Notes under the pieces: generated by a model | Seen by the model: only the letters and a program-made list of their open reading frames with translations | What the model was told of the DNA's origin: nothing | The model's database searches: none | In this document: one piece after another, positions 32,601-42,853 of the stretch | Numbering within the stretch: the first letter of the stretch is position 1 | Layout: each line of letters begins with the position of its first letter | Source: Lingula anatina | Lineage: Eukaryota; Brachiopoda; Lingulata; Lingulida; Lingulidae | Direction of reading: 5' to 3' | DNA: 42,853 bases | Assembly (NCBI RefSeq): GCF_001039355.2 | Contig: NW_019773698.1 | Span: forward strand, 16,322 to 59,174 | Position numbers and translations under genes: made by a program

Positions 32601-35600
32601 AGCAAAGACTATACTGCACGAATGGGGACATTTGCGTTGGGGTTTGTTTGACGAGTACCCAGTCGGCGAGAATAATTTTCATTTTTACCACGATTCTACC
32701 ACTGGGCGGGCAGAGGCCGTGCGATGTTCCCTGGACGTGTTAGGCTCGAAATATAAGATAGTTAATGGAGCAGTCATATGGAATTGTAACACAGATAAAA
32801 CAACAAACCTCCCAGAAAGGAATTGCAGATTCGCCGCTGCAGTGTCCAACAACGAAGGAACTGCCTCTCTCATGTCGCATCATTTCGTGCATTCGGTAAG
32901 AAATGATATTGGCACATTTTCGAAGCCTATGACCCGATTCAGGTAGACATATCATACTAGTTGGGTCGTCACATCTCTGCGGGGGATTCTCCCTAAGTGC
33001 AATCTGCAGAATCAGTTTAATTATCTAACACTCTTCTGCGAGCAGCTAGGGGCAATAAACCCAGATACAATTAATCATGGTTCCTCGAGGATGAATGCTG
33101 TTCAGTTAAGCCGATTGCACTTACTCAGAGTTGGACCGACCCAATTAGTACATGTTCGATGTGTTTTCTGATCGTTCCCATTAAAACTGCTATTCCAAGG
33201 TTTAAATGGCATCATTAAGCTTCTTGCAATTATCAATTTTATTATCAGACTTAATAAAAATTGATAATTGCAAGAAGCTTAATGATGCCATTTAAACCTA
33301 GGAAAAGCAGTTTTTTAAAAAAGCATCTGTCACTAGCATTCTCCTACTAGTAATTATCTTCCAAATCGTTTTTCACATCATAGGTTTTACAGGCAGTAGA
33401 AGTACCAACTTGCTATACATGTATACTATAAACATTATCTCAATAAAAATGGTTTTTTGGCTACGCCATAATTCAGAACCCATAACGAGCGCTATTTTAG
33501 GCTCTATTCCCATAGATTTTAGATCGATCTATCCCCGCGGGGAGTCTCACTAGATTACTTTCTGATAATCCGACTTAAATGTCCGTCCCGCCTACTACAA
33601 TCTGTAAGGGGATAATTAATTTTCGTGTCCGCCCGGCTGACAGCTATTTAGCGTGAACCCCCAAGGAGTTAGGTCGATCTAAAGTAGGTCGATCTAATCT
33701 ATGGAAATGGGGTGTTAGTGATATTTCAATATACATTCAACCAATGTTGTCTACCTGTTGGGGCTCACATATCATTGCAGGTGTCCGGTTTCTGTGACAA
33801 TGACACACAGGACGTCCTTAACCTACATAACGGCCAAGCTCCGAACAGGCAGAATAGACTGTGTGGAGGAAGAAGCGCCTGGGAAGTCATGAGGGAACAT
33901 GACGATTTCAAGAACAGTAAGGCCCAGGTCTCATAATTTGCAAGAAAAATAGACAATGGTTATAAAGGCTGGCAATTCAATTGCAATTTACGTGTTTGAG
34001 ATGAATATAAATTCGAAGAAATCAACCTCTTCGAAAAATGTGATTTTTTTTTATATTTAGAAACAACACATACATTTATCCTTCTTCGCTCCATGTAATT
34101 CAAACAAAATGCCAGCATGATATCTTGATATTAAAATAATAGGGATGTTCATATTTCATTGCTTTAGATCATAATCCTGCTGTACCCGGTGATGTAGATA
34201 CAACTCCCACCTTCAAAGTGGTACAGCAAGCACCCAAGAGATATGTACTGGTTATCGACGTTTCCGGAAGTATGGGTGGTGTAAGTGCCCTGTATTTATT
34301 CCAATATTTCTCTGAACAATTCATTTTTATGACCAACACACCTGCATGCATACACATACGTGTATGTTTTCATGTATTGCGTTCATTTGACTTGTGTTAA
34401 TTCAAAGAGTGACAAGCACTCTAGCAATGTTTGGTGTATACTGGCAGTTGTCGCCTCCTTTAATGTCCTCATGCAGTCATAGATCATGCTTCAACCATGC
34501 TGCAATCATGCTGCCATAATTTGGGCACAACACAAACTACTGTGACCAAGACCTCATCGACGGAGACAGTAAAAACTGTTTGAAGAAAGATTCACTTTCC
34601 CCACAGGAATTTTAGAACCGTCTTAACTCTCAACAACATTTCGTTCAACATTTTAGAACAGGTTAGAGAACTTGAAGAAGGTGTGCGCTGGTTTTCTGCT
34701 CAACACTGTTGACGAAGAGAGCCAAATCGGCATAGTTACTTTCAGCACTACAGCTACCATAATGCAAAACCTAACGGCACCGAGTTCCAAAACAGTGAGA
34801 GAAAACATGGTTTCTGTTGTAAATGGACTAAGGGCCGGGGGAGGGACATGCATTGGTTGTGGTCTCGAAAAAGGGATAGATGTAAGTTGACATCATATTC
34901 CTTAATAATCACACTGTGTATGCAGGTGTTATGCCAATTAAAAGGAATAGGTATCTCTGGTGAAAAACAGCAAATAAAGTGTTTGTTCGGGCAAGTTCAT
35001 TTCAAAACATGTTTAGAAAAATGTAGAGCATGATATTAATAAAGGTACATTTATATTCCATTACTTTAGATCATAATGTACAGGACTCCAGAAATGACCG
35101 GAAAAGGGTAGTATAAAGCGAGGGAGCGGCATGATAATGCTTTATTGCTATCCGCTTGTCAAATACGTGGTTTTGCGAATGGTAGTGACACACTGTAGGT
35201 GTGTATAACCTAATCACCATCAGTAAGGTTTTGAATATGTGCTGGTACAGCTTAGAATATTCTCTTCTTTTCTGTTGTATCATCCGGTAAATTTGACATT
35301 GTTTCAACCAGGTTTTAGAAAACAACAACAAGGTAGCAGCTGGAGGTATTTTAATTTCCGTCAGTGATGGACAGGAACATAGTGGACTTCGACCAAACTT
35401 GGCAACAGTGAAACCAATCCTGATAGAGAAGGAAGTCGTAATGGACGCCTTACTTTTTACGGATTCAGCTGATGAACAACTGATATCATTAGCTAAAGAC
35501 ACCGGTGGACTTTCGTTTTATGAAACAGAAAATGTTTTATCTACTTCTCTAACAGACGCCCTATCGAAGACTATAACTCAAAGGCACAGTGGCCAGACAG

Positions 35601-38600
35601 ATGTCATACTCCAGGTTAAATTTTGTTCCTTTGAAGCATGCGTTAATTTATTTGTAGTTACATGACTTGAAATACTTTGCGTAAGGATAATTATAGACTC
35701 CCGCATCGCTCAGCAGGTGGCAGGATGTGATGACGTGACTTTTGAGAAATGTTTCATTTGTGAATATAATGGAATGTTTGAGATTTAATCAAAGTGCGAG
35801 TAGGCGATATTAGCAAAGGACCTTATTACAAAAAGCGATCACTTATTACTGATCGCGTGGTAGGGATGCAAGCCGGTGTAAATGGGGCATGGACTTAATC
35901 CACTATTAAATGTTAAATTGTGAGGGAATCCGATCTTCTCCCACGTTCAATAAAAACCGCCAGATCGAAATTTACCCACTCCATTTCCAAAACAAACCGA
36001 AAAGATGCACACTGAGAGACATTCATGAAAAAGACGTTATAATTCTTTCACCTTTCATGTTATTCCGGATACACAAACAAAATTCTAGTAAGTTTTGTTA
36101 TTGATATATGGTTATCGAACCATAAAAACAACTAACTACTGTAATGGCTGGTGCCATTTGCACTTTATATCTAGAACAGAAAATTGAAAGATAATACATT
36201 TTAAAACCATACTAAAAGAACCGAGCTCCGTCTATTTCACATTTGCGTGCTTCATTTTCAAACAAAACGTACTTTTCAGATATTGTCAGAATCGTTTACA
36301 GTTCCCGGTGGAGGAAGCTCTATTGAAGGTTCCTTATATATTGACAGTACTATTGGAAACAACACACGGTTTGTATTCACGTGGAGCACTGGTTCGATCA
36401 CTGCGGCAGTAAGAACACCTGGCAATGTGACCTTAACACCGACTGCACAGGACTACGGGTCTGGATTACTGGGTCTTAACATAGACGGTACGGCACAGGT
36501 AAGACTACATTTATACTTTTTAAGCTTCTACTAAAATTAGTTTTCCTTTCCATCTATTAAAATAAGTTCATGTCTAGGCTGACAAGTAGAAAAACTGTCA
36601 CATTTAAAGACAGCAAGACAATTAAGAGTTGATTAGGAGAATGGTTCTCATTGAAAAAAAAAGAGATTGTCGTAAAAGAATAATGGGTGCTTATTTTGTC
36701 GCTTGTTTTACATGGCATTAATATGAATAACCAGCATAGTCCAATGTCAAATCCTGTAAGTACATAACTTAAAATTCATTACCTATGGCTGCCTCATGGG
36801 TTTATTTACCTGTGCATTGTCAGATGAAAACGGGGTGTTCCCATAATTGTATGTGAAAACTTGGAATGAGTGGAATGCGTGTGCATACAGATAATGTTGC
36901 CTGTCCATATATAACTTTTTTATACAGGTCGGGAAATGGCGCTATTCTATCACAAATTCGGGTTCCATAGACGCAACTGTCCAGGTCCAGGTCTCTTCTC
37001 GACCCGCTTCAGACGCCGCGCCCATTGTGCTGAGGGCCAGTGTTAGCAGTGATACTGTAGATATTGCAGGTATAATTGGGGTAATTTTTTTCCTTACTCT
37101 ATCTGTGTCAGTTTTGTTGGTAATCTGCATATATTGTTTGATACGCTGAGAATGATAGGATTAGGGTTGATTTTGATTAGGAACAGCTTATGTCTCATTA
37201 AAAAAAATGTCTAAAATTGACAAATAACGATCACCAAATTTCTATTCCACATCTGTAATAGTAAGATGTCCAACAAAGTCACTCACCTTTGTGTGCAGAT
37301 TCGACCTGCTTTATCTTTAATTACATGAGCAAATGTTTACAGAAAAGTCTAGATATGTCAGTGATAAGTTGCTTACCCGTCAGGCACAAGACGAGGCGAA
37401 TATAATTCTGAAATAAACCAGCACTTTGCAGAATATTGTATGACAAAAATGTTTAACAGTTAGCGTGGTAACTGATCAGTCAGAGACCTGTCAGAGAATA
37501 TATGATACAAATGACTTTGGTAAACAAAAGATGCACACGGATATACATTACACGCCCATATACTTTGCAATATTCGTTCCAGATCCCAGTTTGTCTCGCA
37601 TTGCCATATACGGAGAGGTTAGTCAAGGCTACACACCGATAGTTGGCGCCACTGTGGTGGCTTATGTTGACACAAGTACTGGTACCCACACATTGCATCT
37701 GCTTGATAACGGTGCAGGTGATTACACTTAATGTTAGAGTATTTGTTCTCTCGGTTTGCATTATGTCTGTGTATATAAAATTTCGTATCTTTTAAGGATA
37801 TTTTGTTGCATTTGAAAATAAGGCATATAGTAGAATATCACATTTAAAGCGTTGGTATGTATTATAATTAATGAAGTCCAGTGTTTGAAAATAAAGTTTA
37901 GAGACTGTCCACTTCGCAGAAATCTCAAGAAACTTTCTTAGAGACAAATACGTACAAAAACATAATGAATTCCAATAACATGATATTATATGTGCAGGCT
38001 TACTGTAGGTTCAAAGCATAAGCTTTGTGTGAAAGAAATATACTTCTGGAAAATGCAACATTAGCCTAGCAAGAAATGCAACATTGGCCTAGCATGTTTG
38101 TCTCTTGTTTTTCGGAAAGGTGCGGATAATACCAAGAACGATGGCATTTACACGGCATATTTCCTAAAATTTGAAGCCAACGTGACGCATTCTGTGCGAG
38201 TTGTAGTGAGAGGCGAAGACGGCGTCTCAGTTAAGTCTGTGACTGGTGGACAAAAAGCCCTACCAATGGTTACCAACACGGGTAAGCTTTCCTGCATGGC
38301 AATAATAAGTCGTATTGAGGTCAGGATTGGAATCGTGGGTTTCAGAAGGTCTTGGTCGGCGGGAGGGGGGGGGGCGGGTAAACATTAAAATCGAATATTT
38401 TAATTACATTGCATTTCATATTAAGACCACAGTGTAGGGGACTCTTTTGAAATATATCCATTCATCTTGGAATTTGACTCTGAACGTCTTTGCAAACTTG
38501 ACAAATAGCCAAGATTTAGCGAACTTGACAAATGTAAGATTTAGCCCGCACTTGGTGAGATAAGTTGGAGTACTTTAAGCACACACTTGTTATTTATGGC

Positions 38601-40675
38601 ACTTTCGAGAAAGGTTTATATGTCTATCTAAATTCTTTCTTAGTCTGCACCGACGTAACTAGGTGTCGTTCGTGTCGCCAGTGATCGAAAGACTGTCTTT
38701 GCTTTCCCACTCAGAGATCGTCATATATGTATAAATGTGACAGAACGTATCTGCCTTCACCACTATTAATGTAATTTGTCATCATTTACAGCAAAACTTT
38801 GGAGTCTGTTTTTTTTTCTTATAGCTGTAGCAAACGCCCACAATTTTGAAATCACATACAAACCAATAGACCCATTCATGCGTTCCGATAGCGGGGGACT
38901 ATTTACCGTCAAAAATCTTCCAATTTTTACGCCCGGCTCAGAGCCACCAGATCTCTACCCTCCTGGCAGAATCTACGACCTGACAATGGAAGCAGTTAAT
39001 ACTGATAATAAAACTGTGACACTGTCCTGGACAGCCACTGGTGATGATCTAGATCAGGGCAATGGTAAGTACTTTGTATGAGTTATTTGTAATTATAGGC
39101 CCGCGTTACCATTTTTTACGCCTTTCCAAAGAAATAAGGTCGACCTGTCTTAATGCGACCGGTACCTAAGAATAAATTAAACAGCTGTTACTTCTCCGGT
39201 TACGCAAAACTTACCAAATGCAACGAATTCAATCCCCTGTTGACTCGCGCAAACAGCATTGCAGCACGCACTACGTGGCTTCTAGAACAAACCCGAGGCA
39301 GTCTTCGCTCTAGCTTTATGAAAATAATAATAAAATCAAGCACTAAAGTCACCACCATCATTCAAGAATTTCTATTGTATTTTCTATGAATACAAAGGTA
39401 CATCTGCATGGTCGCACAAAGAAGGGTTGACATATCTGTAACGATAACACGCCAAAATGTGGCGGTATATTTGGCACATAAATACATATGGAAACAAAAA
39501 TATTATTCGCTGTTTAACTAAATAATTGTGAAAATAATGAAATTTATTTAGAGTCTTAAAAATCCATTATAAAAAATTAAAAATTTAAAGATAGGTTTTG
39601 AGTGCCTTTTTAAAATCGTCTTCTGAGATTATAATCCTTAGTTCTGATGGTAACTGATTCCATTCAAACGGGGCTGCGTCTTGAAAATACTTTTCTTCAA
39701 ATGTTTTGCAATATGAATAAGTTTATATATAACATACTTCCAATTACTATCTTATTAAACACTTATATTGTTACAGCGTCCAGCTACGACATCCGATACA
39801 GCACTTCAGTATCGGATATCCGGTATAATTTTATGAAATCGAATAAGTTTCTTGATGACGATCTTCTTCAAGGAAAACTTGGCTCTCCCTTGCCAGCAGG
39901 CGGAGTGGAGACTTTCATTGTTCAATTCAACCTTACAGTTGATCACAACATCACGTATTTCATTGCGTTAGTGGCAACGGACGACAGAAATCAATCAGGA
40001 CACGTTTCAAATATCGTGTCGGTCTCTTTTGTCTACATGAACCCATTTTCTTTTGCTGATCCAGTGATAAGCACTGAATCCGAAACGAGTGCTGTGGATA
40101 CAACGACTAAACTTACAATCCCAAAAAGCAAGCCATTCCCCGAGGAGTTGAACGTCACTGGTTATATCATAGCCGGTGTTGCCGTTGTGGTTATAATTAT
40201 CACAACTGTTGCAATAGCACTACAAAGGCAAAATCTACTGAAGGGGTAAATTTTCCAATAGCAAGAACTATTTGTGACACAGATTAGATAGAAAACAATT
40301 TAAAGGTTTACATAACGTAACATTTTGATTTTCAATCTTTTTTTTTTCTTTTATTATTTAGCCGTACCCTTAACGGATGAACATATTTACATGTGAACCT
40401 ATACATAAAAGCTGTTTGTTTCAATTTTAGGATCTATGAAGTTAGGAAAGTGTTTACAAAACGTACGGTAAGTTACATATATATATGCACAATTTACTCT
40501 CTTTAAAAACATTTTATTAAGATTAAAAACCATCCGGAATAAGTGACCATTTTAAGAACCTTTCAAGATATTGAAATGATTAAACTAATTATTTTATATT
40601 CTAACATTCCATTATGTATAGGGAAATCGACAAAAACCGATGAATAAAACGGAAACAGCAGACGCAGGCGTCTAA
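29668..40675 (+). CDS. Calcium-activated chloride channel regulator family (CLCA-B), complete
   Basis: Fifteen exons are inferred: 29668-29850, 31513-31807, 32603-32895, 33781-33916, 34168-34280, 34657-34881, 35312-35614, 36280-36498, 36928-37069, 37583-37717, 38120-38281, 38825-39064, 39777-40245, 40431-40467, 40622-40675. All have GT/AG borders and agreeing phases, giving 3006 bp and 1001 residues, a usual CLCA length. Domains: signal peptide ~1-25; CLCA N-terminal domain with zinc motif HEWGH at 165-169 followed by GLFDEY; VWA domain from ~325 with MIDAS DVSGS at 333-337 and a downstream SDGQEH; beta-sandwich region ~440-700; FN3-like region ~735-930; membrane segment ~941-964; basic tail of ~37 residues. 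Known CLCA proteins are metal-dependent self-cleaving proteases that modulate chloride channels. Here an anchor is retained, so a type I membrane protein is likely. No stops or frameshifts. Confidence 0.93.
29851..31172 (+). other. CLCA-B intron 1
   Basis: The longest intron (1.66 kb in total to 31512). No recognised coding sequence in this part. TTTATCAATCTTAGCCATGCA-like text is repeated near 30650 and 30695. Confidence 0.6.
31173..31390 (+). pseudogene. Decayed duplicate of CLCA-B exon 2
   Basis: After an AG at 31171-31172 the text ATACTTTGGAGAAATATTGC, then CCACAGTTGC, follows the start of exon 2 (GGATATTTTAAGGAAATGTCACAGTTGC) with small indels. Further on, TYIGNITVLLAIAW parallels AYFRNITILVPKTW of exon 2. 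The first part and this part are in different frames, and an in-frame stop follows the first. It lies about 340 bases before the real exon 2. Similarity beyond the Trp is weak. Confidence 0.5.
32603..32895 (+). other. CLCA-B exon 3: metalloprotease active site
   Basis: It encodes AKTILHEWGHLRWGLFDEY, the HEXXH zinc motif with the downstream acidic ligand region characteristic of CLCA proteins, then a Cys-containing segment (NCNTDKTTNLPERNCRF). Phase 1 in, phase 0 out. All expected catalytic positions are intact. Confidence 0.9.
33182..33314. repeat. Near-perfect hairpin element in CLCA-B intron 3
   Basis: 33182-33243 and 33252-33314 are reverse complements over about 60 bases with very few mismatches (TTTAAATGGCATCATTAAGC / GCTTAATGATGCCATTTAAA). 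The loop is about 8 bases. A MITE-like or stem-loop element. Confidence 0.9.
33504..33712. repeat. ~210-bp element with ~25-bp terminal inverted repeats, CLCA-B intron 3
   Basis: The left end ATTCCCATAGATTTTAGATC matches the complement of the right end (GATCTAATCTATGGAAATGG). AGATCGATCT / AGGTCGATCT motifs recur near both ends. The interior is non-coding. It ends about 70 bases before exon 4. Confidence 0.65.
34168..35614 (+). other. CLCA-B exons 5-7: VWA domain
   Basis: Exon 5 ends in RYVLVIDVSGSMGG with the MIDAS DxSxS. Exon 6 carries the central sheet (QIGIVTFSTTA, LRAGGGTCIGCGLEKGID). Exon 7 carries AAGGILISVSDGQEHSGL, where the VWA acidic loop is expected, and the C-terminal helices (LAKDTGGLSFY). 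The MIDAS positions that bind divalent cation look intact. Introns 5 and 6 are in phase 0. Confidence 0.88.
35030..35090 (+). repeat. Short copy of the intron 4/exon 5 junction
   Basis: AGCATGATATTAATAAAGG, then TTCCATTACTTTAGATCATAAT, matches 34113-34178 (AGCATGATATCTTGATATTAA, then TTCATTGCTTTAGATCATAAT). It includes the acceptor and the first exon bases but then diverges, and it is followed by no open frame. Confidence 0.6.
39586..39702 (-). pseudogene. LINE C-terminal fragment in CLCA-B intron 12
   Basis: The - strand reads EKYFQDAAPFEWNQLPSELR and continues ISEDDFKKALKTYL, then a stop. This is the usual C-terminal ending of CR1/Jockey-type LINE proteins (F...AP..WN.LP.ELR.....F...LK..L). 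It helps explain why intron 12 is 712 bp here and 255 bp in CLCA-A. Confidence 0.75.
39777..40245 (+). other. CLCA-B exon 13: last ectodomain part and membrane anchor
   Basis: It encodes SSYDIRYSTSVSDIR, TYFIALVATDDRNQSG (last beta-sandwich strands), a Ser/Thr-rich linker, then GYIIAGVAVVVIIITTVAIA as the transmembrane segment, then QRQNLLKG. CLCA-A has eight more residues here, in the linker and around the membrane exit (HIRRK). Confidence 0.85.
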
Positions 40676-41805
40676 CGGTGGGATTTAAAGTGATCGCATA
40701 CCCATTAGGCAGACCAAAGATGGTGACTATAGGCTGCCTCTTGTAATTTTATTCAGATCCAGTCAGACTTGCCCATGATTGGTCTGCTGCCTTTGGAGAC
40801 GTCACATGTACTATTGAACATGTAACCCCATAGCATAGCTATATGGAATCTTTAACATATATATTGAATTAGAATTTGTGTATTCAAAAGAGCTGTATCG
40901 ACTGAATACCATAACCCCCTGGTGTAAGCGCATAAATATTTTATTTCCTAAGCAAGAATAAGATGGTAATGCAATTTTTTAACTGCCGTAGGGTCTACAT
41001 ACCTCACGAACACAACGTTACAGGTCACACAATAAATAATATTATAATTCCACTTGATTAACAAGAGACCACTTAGCTGACAGTAGAAAAGATGTGCACA
41101 TATCCATAAAATAAGGAGGAATGTTTAAGTTATATTTAAATGAAATATCATGATCACAGGAACGGAGTACTTATGTATATGATCAGCATACATGTACGTG
41201 TGGATATATACGTACAATAATTTCTGTGCACTTATGTACATACGGTTAACATATACAAAGACTTTAATGTGTGCACCGATGTATTGAATAACATGCCTCA
41301 TAGTTTGCAATTCACCTAACGTTTGAATTATATACTATCGAAATATTCAAGATCGAAGTTTCCAGGAGTTTCCAATAAATATGTGTATTCAAGATCGATA
41401 TCACAGTTCCATTGCGTTTGTATCATAAAATGCATATATTTTGCCCGTATGGGAAATCGTGCTTATCCAATGACCAAATGTTGTATTAAAATACATTTCT
41501 TTGCAGGACAGTTATAGTTTTTCCCTGTAGGAATTACATGCAGACGTTTGTTTTATAGTCCGGATTGATACCGGGTTATGCAATATGGATCAATGGTTTA
41601 ACTTTTAAGTGGCGAAGAAACCTTCAAATTTCACTCAATGTCTGTGCAGCAAGCTATAGGCTATTATATTATACCCCACACATCTTGCCAATTTATACTC
41701 TTTGTAATCAATGAGTTTTGCAGCTGTTAGGTCAACAAGTACAGTTTAATTATATCAATAGTCTATGTGTGGTACCAAAAATTTTGAGTTCCTTAACACC
41801 CCTCC
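40676..41805 (+). other. 3' UTR of CLCA-B and space between convergent genes
   Basis: Similar to 25740-26890 minus the SINE. A possible AATAAA lies at about 41031. No additional gene seen up to the DEG/ENaC stop codon. Confidence 0.55.
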
Positions 41806-42319
41806 TCAAACTATAGGCTCAATGAGCTTTCTTCGGCGTGTCAGTCTGCGAAATTTGAGAATGATATACTCGAAAAACTCTATAAAAGTGAGCGCACTAA
41901 ACCCCATGAATAGCCCCAGTTGGCCTCCGATATCACCTGAAAGTAAACACAAAGAGCTTTACATATTTCTTTGGAAATTTATTTAAAAAAAGACAAGAAA
42001 ATCGAATGACAAGATGCCTAGTCATTAGACTACTAATGGAAAACAGTCATTTTCATTCCTTTATGTAATATCAACAGCTTTTGCTTTAAGAGAAGTAATA
42101 CCATGTCTTGCAATCCAATAATGCAACTTAAAAACGAAATGTTAAATTTTAACTTCTCATGTAATTTATCAACTGGTTCCAAGTGAATTATCCCCCAAAA
42201 TTATAACAATGTTTTGTTTGAACTTACTCAAAAGTCCCGACTCTTCCACCGCTTTCTTCTGTTCCATGGACTCAAGGTTGAGTTCTTCGTAATATACATC
42301 AAGCGCCAGTAGATTGTCC
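41806..42319 (-). CDS. DEG/ENaC (amiloride-sensitive) sodium channel, last two exons
   Basis: Exons on the - strand are 42228-42319 (acceptor TGTTGCAG, donor GTAAGT) and 41806-41936 (acceptor CTTTCAG, stop TGA 41806-41808). Phases agree. The first encodes DNLLALDVYYEELNLESMEQ and VEESGLL, the extracellular segment before the second membrane helix. The second encodes GGQLGLFMGFSALTFIEFFE, the hallmark TM2 region, with G-x-S selectivity-filter-type residues (GFS), then a short basic cytoplasmic tail ending KLIEPIV. DEG/ENaC channels are trimeric sodium channels gated by protons, peptides or mechanical force. Upstream exons lie beyond 42.35 kb or outside the window. Convergent with CLCA-B, with 1.1 kb between stop codons. 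Confidence 0.88.
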
Positions 42320-42853
42320 CTGCAACATAGCACAGTTTATGTGAATTTCATAATTGTTCGCATACCTCAAAACGAGGCTTTGCGACCTGATGTGTATGCA
42401 GTTCATCATCAGTTGCAATACTGCCATAATTTGCAGATACGCAAACGTGCAATCCACACAACTCTAACACATTGGGGGATAACTTATGTGAGCTGCCTTT
42501 TAAACCCGTCCATGACAATAATTTTCTGTCAATTAAGTCAATGAGTTTTTCTCCCCGAGGGCCCGCGGCGAATATTGTAGTGATCCGGCATCGGTGTGTG
42601 GCTTGTCTTGGCCTCGATCCGAGTCGAGGCTGAGTGTCAGTTTGGGAGAAACTCGATAGCTGTAAGGAGTGGGTTACAGCGAGGAGCACTGAGAACAAAG
42701 GGCGACGCCATTACTGTGAAGCAAGATAGAGATAGAGGTTGGAATCCTGATTTCTAGTGGTTATCTATAGGAAAGGGATTTCGTTACTGCTAAGGTAAGC
42801 AGATTATTAGTAGAAATATCCGGAGCTAGAGTTGATTAGCGTAAGGGATTTCA
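42320..42853. other. Intron of the DEG/ENaC gene; nothing recognised
   Basis: A long - strand open frame (42348-42698) has no recognisable DEG/ENaC motif and no exon-like borders. The patch 42550-42720 is more GC-rich, with the 7-bp-arm inverted repeat GCCTCGATCCGAGTCGAGGC at 42611-42630. Confidence 0.45.

Noticed and set aside
42348-42698. 116-codon open frame on -, upstream of the DEG/ENaC exons
   Set aside because: No DEG/ENaC motif, no convincing splice borders and no other family match; probably intron.
1-42853. CRISPR array, operon, bacterial promoter or phage-like system
   Set aside because: The window is eukaryotic with spliced genes. Its repeats are dispersed, inverted or long tandem units, without short regular repeat-spacer structure.

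Overview
The window is animal nuclear DNA, not bacterial. Coding sequence is split into short exons with GT/AG borders, introns are AT-rich, and several retroelement and foldback families are present. The mix of CLCA, DEG/ENaC, NHL-repeat, immunoglobulin-domain and DUF4806-type genes with DIRS-like and LINE elements suggests a marine invertebrate. A bivalve or other lophotrochozoan is my best guess, but an invertebrate deuterostome cannot be excluded from sequence alone.

Layout. 1-5.0 kb: a palindrome, a dispersed repeat, a DUF4806-like exon followed by a duplicated and frame-broken downstream exon, then an NHL beta-propeller exon on the + strand. 5.0-11.4 kb: no convincing gene, but an (AT)n palindrome and a repeat block whose units carry a nuclear-receptor DR1-like motif. 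11.4-18.4 kb: a decayed DIRS-like retrotransposon on the - strand, two immunoglobulin-domain exons of one - strand gene with a 576-bp foldback element between them, and an array of about 335-bp units; one further unit lies inverted on the far side. 19.0-21.2 kb: a 5'-truncated LINE with a perfect 14-bp target-site duplication. 21.5-21.9 kb: an assembly gap of 402 N.

21.95-41 kb is the core: two tandem genes of the calcium-activated chloride channel regulator (CLCA) family on the + strand. The downstream copy (29668-40675) can be read as 15 exons whose phases all agree, giving 1001 residues with signal peptide, HEXXH metalloprotease, VWA domain with MIDAS, C-terminal beta-sandwich domains and one membrane anchor. 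The upstream copy is visible only from the end of exon 8 to exon 15. Its exon lengths match the downstream copy except for exon 13, and its other exons are hidden in, or lost at, the gap. Similarity between the copies continues into their 3' flanks, so the duplicated unit is larger than the genes.

At the right edge, on the - strand and convergent with CLCA, lie the last two exons of a DEG/ENaC sodium channel. Both neighbours concern ion transport across membranes, but no functional link can be read from the sequence.
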